Shown here: positions 62,561 through 64,000 of the stretch, one piece after another
How positions within the stretch are numbered: position 1 is the first letter of the stretch
Layout of the letters: each line of letters begins with the position of its first letter
NCBI GenBank assembly: GCA_048013815.1
Contig: CM106585.1
Coordinates: 18,848,001-18,912,000, forward strand
Length of the DNA: 64,000 nucleotides
Source: Setoptus koraiensis
Taxonomy: Eukaryota; Arthropoda
Direction of reading: 5' to 3'
Translations under genes and position numbers: made by a program
Notes under the pieces: generated by a model
What the model was told of the DNA's origin: nothing
Seen by the model: the letters and a program-made list of their open reading frames with translations, nothing else
Database searches by the model: none

Positions 62561-63349
62561 CTCGGGCCCCTGCGAGTCACAAGTTGTGACCGTTAGCTGC
62601 TCGCAGCGCGGCCCATCAAAAATCGATGATCAAATATGCGATTCGGCCATCGCGGCCGCAACTTGACCCGTGCAATATGGGCCGCGCCATCATGAGTCAG
62701 CCGATAACGATACCTATATCGATTGGGGCCCGACTTGTGGAGAGAGCGAGCGCGGGATAATTGATCGGCCAAGAAGTCATAACTCATGGGTGGTCGGCGG
62801 CCTCGGTCGGGCCCGCTTCATTTAAACTGAGTGAGTGACGGAGCGTGGCTGCCGGACCGTTCGCGGCACCACCTTCCACTCGCGGCCCCCTGAAGTGGCG
62901 ACAGCGAGCCGGGATTTTTCGCGCACTGGCGTCATGAGTGCGCTGAGGGGCCGACTCCAATCAACTAAATCAATCGCTTCGTTAGATTGGATTGACCCGT
63001 CCAACTGGCACACACACACACACTGGATAATGGATGATTGATGCTAGACGCTGGCGAGATGCCGTTGCGATACCGGACACTTTGGCACGGGTCAGTGTCC
63101 AATGTTTGGCCGAGCCGAACATTGGGGGCCCGCGCTGACCCGAAACAGTTGCTGGGCCCACGGACATGTCATTGTATTATTATGTTATCTATCATGCCGT
63201 GGCTGGTCGCGACAACCAGTGTGGCCAGTGCGTGCTTGTTGTGACAAGTCGAGAGGGGAACGTGGTCAGATTAAAATTAAATATTGATTATCACTTTATG
63301 ATTATGACCTATTAGCTGATTGTTATTCGCGTGCGTCGCACAAACACGA

Positions 63350-63430
63350 CACAATGGCACAAACAGGGCACAATGGCACAAACAGGGCACAATGGCACAA
63401 ACAGGACACAATCGCCCCAACAGGATACAA
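63350..63430. repeat. 19-bp tandem repeat, about 4 copies
   Basis: Unit CACAATGGCACAAACAGGG at 63350, 63369, 63388 and 63407, the last copies more diverged (CACAATCGCCCCAACAGGA). Confidence 0.9.
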
Positions 63431-64000
63431 TCGCCGCGCGCAGTGCGCCAATGCGGCACAGGCGCCCCACAAAGCGTTTGTGTGCCGTGCCAGGGAAATG
63501 AACGCCGGCCAGACTCTGGCCGCCAGAGGTGAATTTATGCTAAATTTCCCTATGCCTATCGGGCGCCCGTCTTTGCGTATCGCTATCGAGCTACTTGGCG
63601 CTTTGCTGACTTCCGGTTTCGGATTGTCGCTCGTGTGTGGGCATGATTTCTGTGCGAAAACAAGCGCCATCGTGAGTCGTGTGGCCAGTGGCCAGTGGTT
63701 GTCACAAACTCACAACGGTCAGCTGACGACTTTTGCGACTAGTTGACTTTTGCGACCAGTTGACTTTTGTTCGACAATACAGTTGGCATTTGGCGGACGT
63801 GCCAGAAATGCACCAAAAGTGATTTGTTTTCGCGAGGACAATCGACCCTCCGTGGGCCCCACTCGTCAGCTGTCACTTGAGGCCGGGCCGAAACGTAACG
63901 AATCGAGTCCGCACCGGGCCGAAGGAAGCGGCCGCGGACAATTGATAATTGTTGGTGACCCGGTTGGCCGGTGCACCGCATAACCTTGCCGTTGTGCTCA

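Larger units (their letters stand above)
52540..64000. other. GC-rich gene-free compartment, right flank
   Basis: No coding region can be supported. The longest open frames (53162-53638, 158 codons; 61639-62178, 179 codons) have no domain, odd composition and overlapping frames on the other strand. From about 54 kb the DNA takes on the same texture as 1-14 kb: GC-rich, at least twenty GGGCCC (for example near 54020, 55302, 57462, 59655, 61105, 62726, 63852), GTT/CAA tracts, short tandem repeats and hairpins. The first kilobase is intermediate. Confidence 0.6.

Noticed and set aside
62356-62666. Repetitive GFLRVSPGFFGFL and ETRRNPEKPEE peptides.
   Set aside because: Direct product of the 10-bp minisatellite, which cycles through all frames.

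Overview
The window is nuclear DNA from an intron-poor arthropod, most probably an acariform mite. The gene set is animal: teneurin, an EF-hand calpain, a Neverland/DAF-36 Rieske oxygenase, Nipped-B, WDR5/wds, CHMP7 and Pin1/dodo. Neverland points to an ecdysozoan or similar sterol-using invertebrate. Intron scarcity is marked: eight of the eleven genes read as one exon, including a Nipped-B of about 2.2 kb codons, and only three genes need 1-3 introns. An eriophyoid-like, intron-losing mite would fit, but species-level placement is inference.

Layout. (1) 1 to about 14 kb is a GC-rich stretch with no gene I can support. It is full of GTT/GTC microsatellites, short tandem repeats, perfect hairpins and the palindrome GGGCCC. 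(2) About 14-21.9 kb is lower in GC, also without a supportable gene, and leads into the teneurin 5' side. (3) 21.9-52.5 kb is a gene block: a truncated teneurin (+), calpain (+), neverland (-), cytosolic malate dehydrogenase (-), NSMCE2/Nse2 (+), Nipped-B (-), FAM136A (+), NDUFAF3 (+), WDR5 (-), CHMP7 (+) and Pin1 (-). Pairs are often convergent with short gaps (calpain/neverland, NSMCE2/Nipped-B only 45 nt apart, NDUFAF3/WDR5, CHMP7/Pin1). (4) 52.5-64 kb returns to GC-rich, gene-free DNA of the same style as region 1.

The genes are mostly unrelated housekeeping functions: sterol/ecdysteroid synthesis, malate shuttle, SMC5/6 SUMO ligase and cohesin loader, mitochondrial intermembrane-space protein and complex I assembly, histone methylation scaffold, ESCRT-III, prolyl isomerase. 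No operon, virus-like element, CRISPR or rRNA was seen. The most interesting items are the teneurin, which lacks the NHL propeller, most of the YD shell and both cysteines that normally link teneurin dimers; the two GGGCCC-rich compartments that stop sharply at the gene block; and several long or perfect hairpins, especially 34436-34622, 58940-59024 and 3641-3739.
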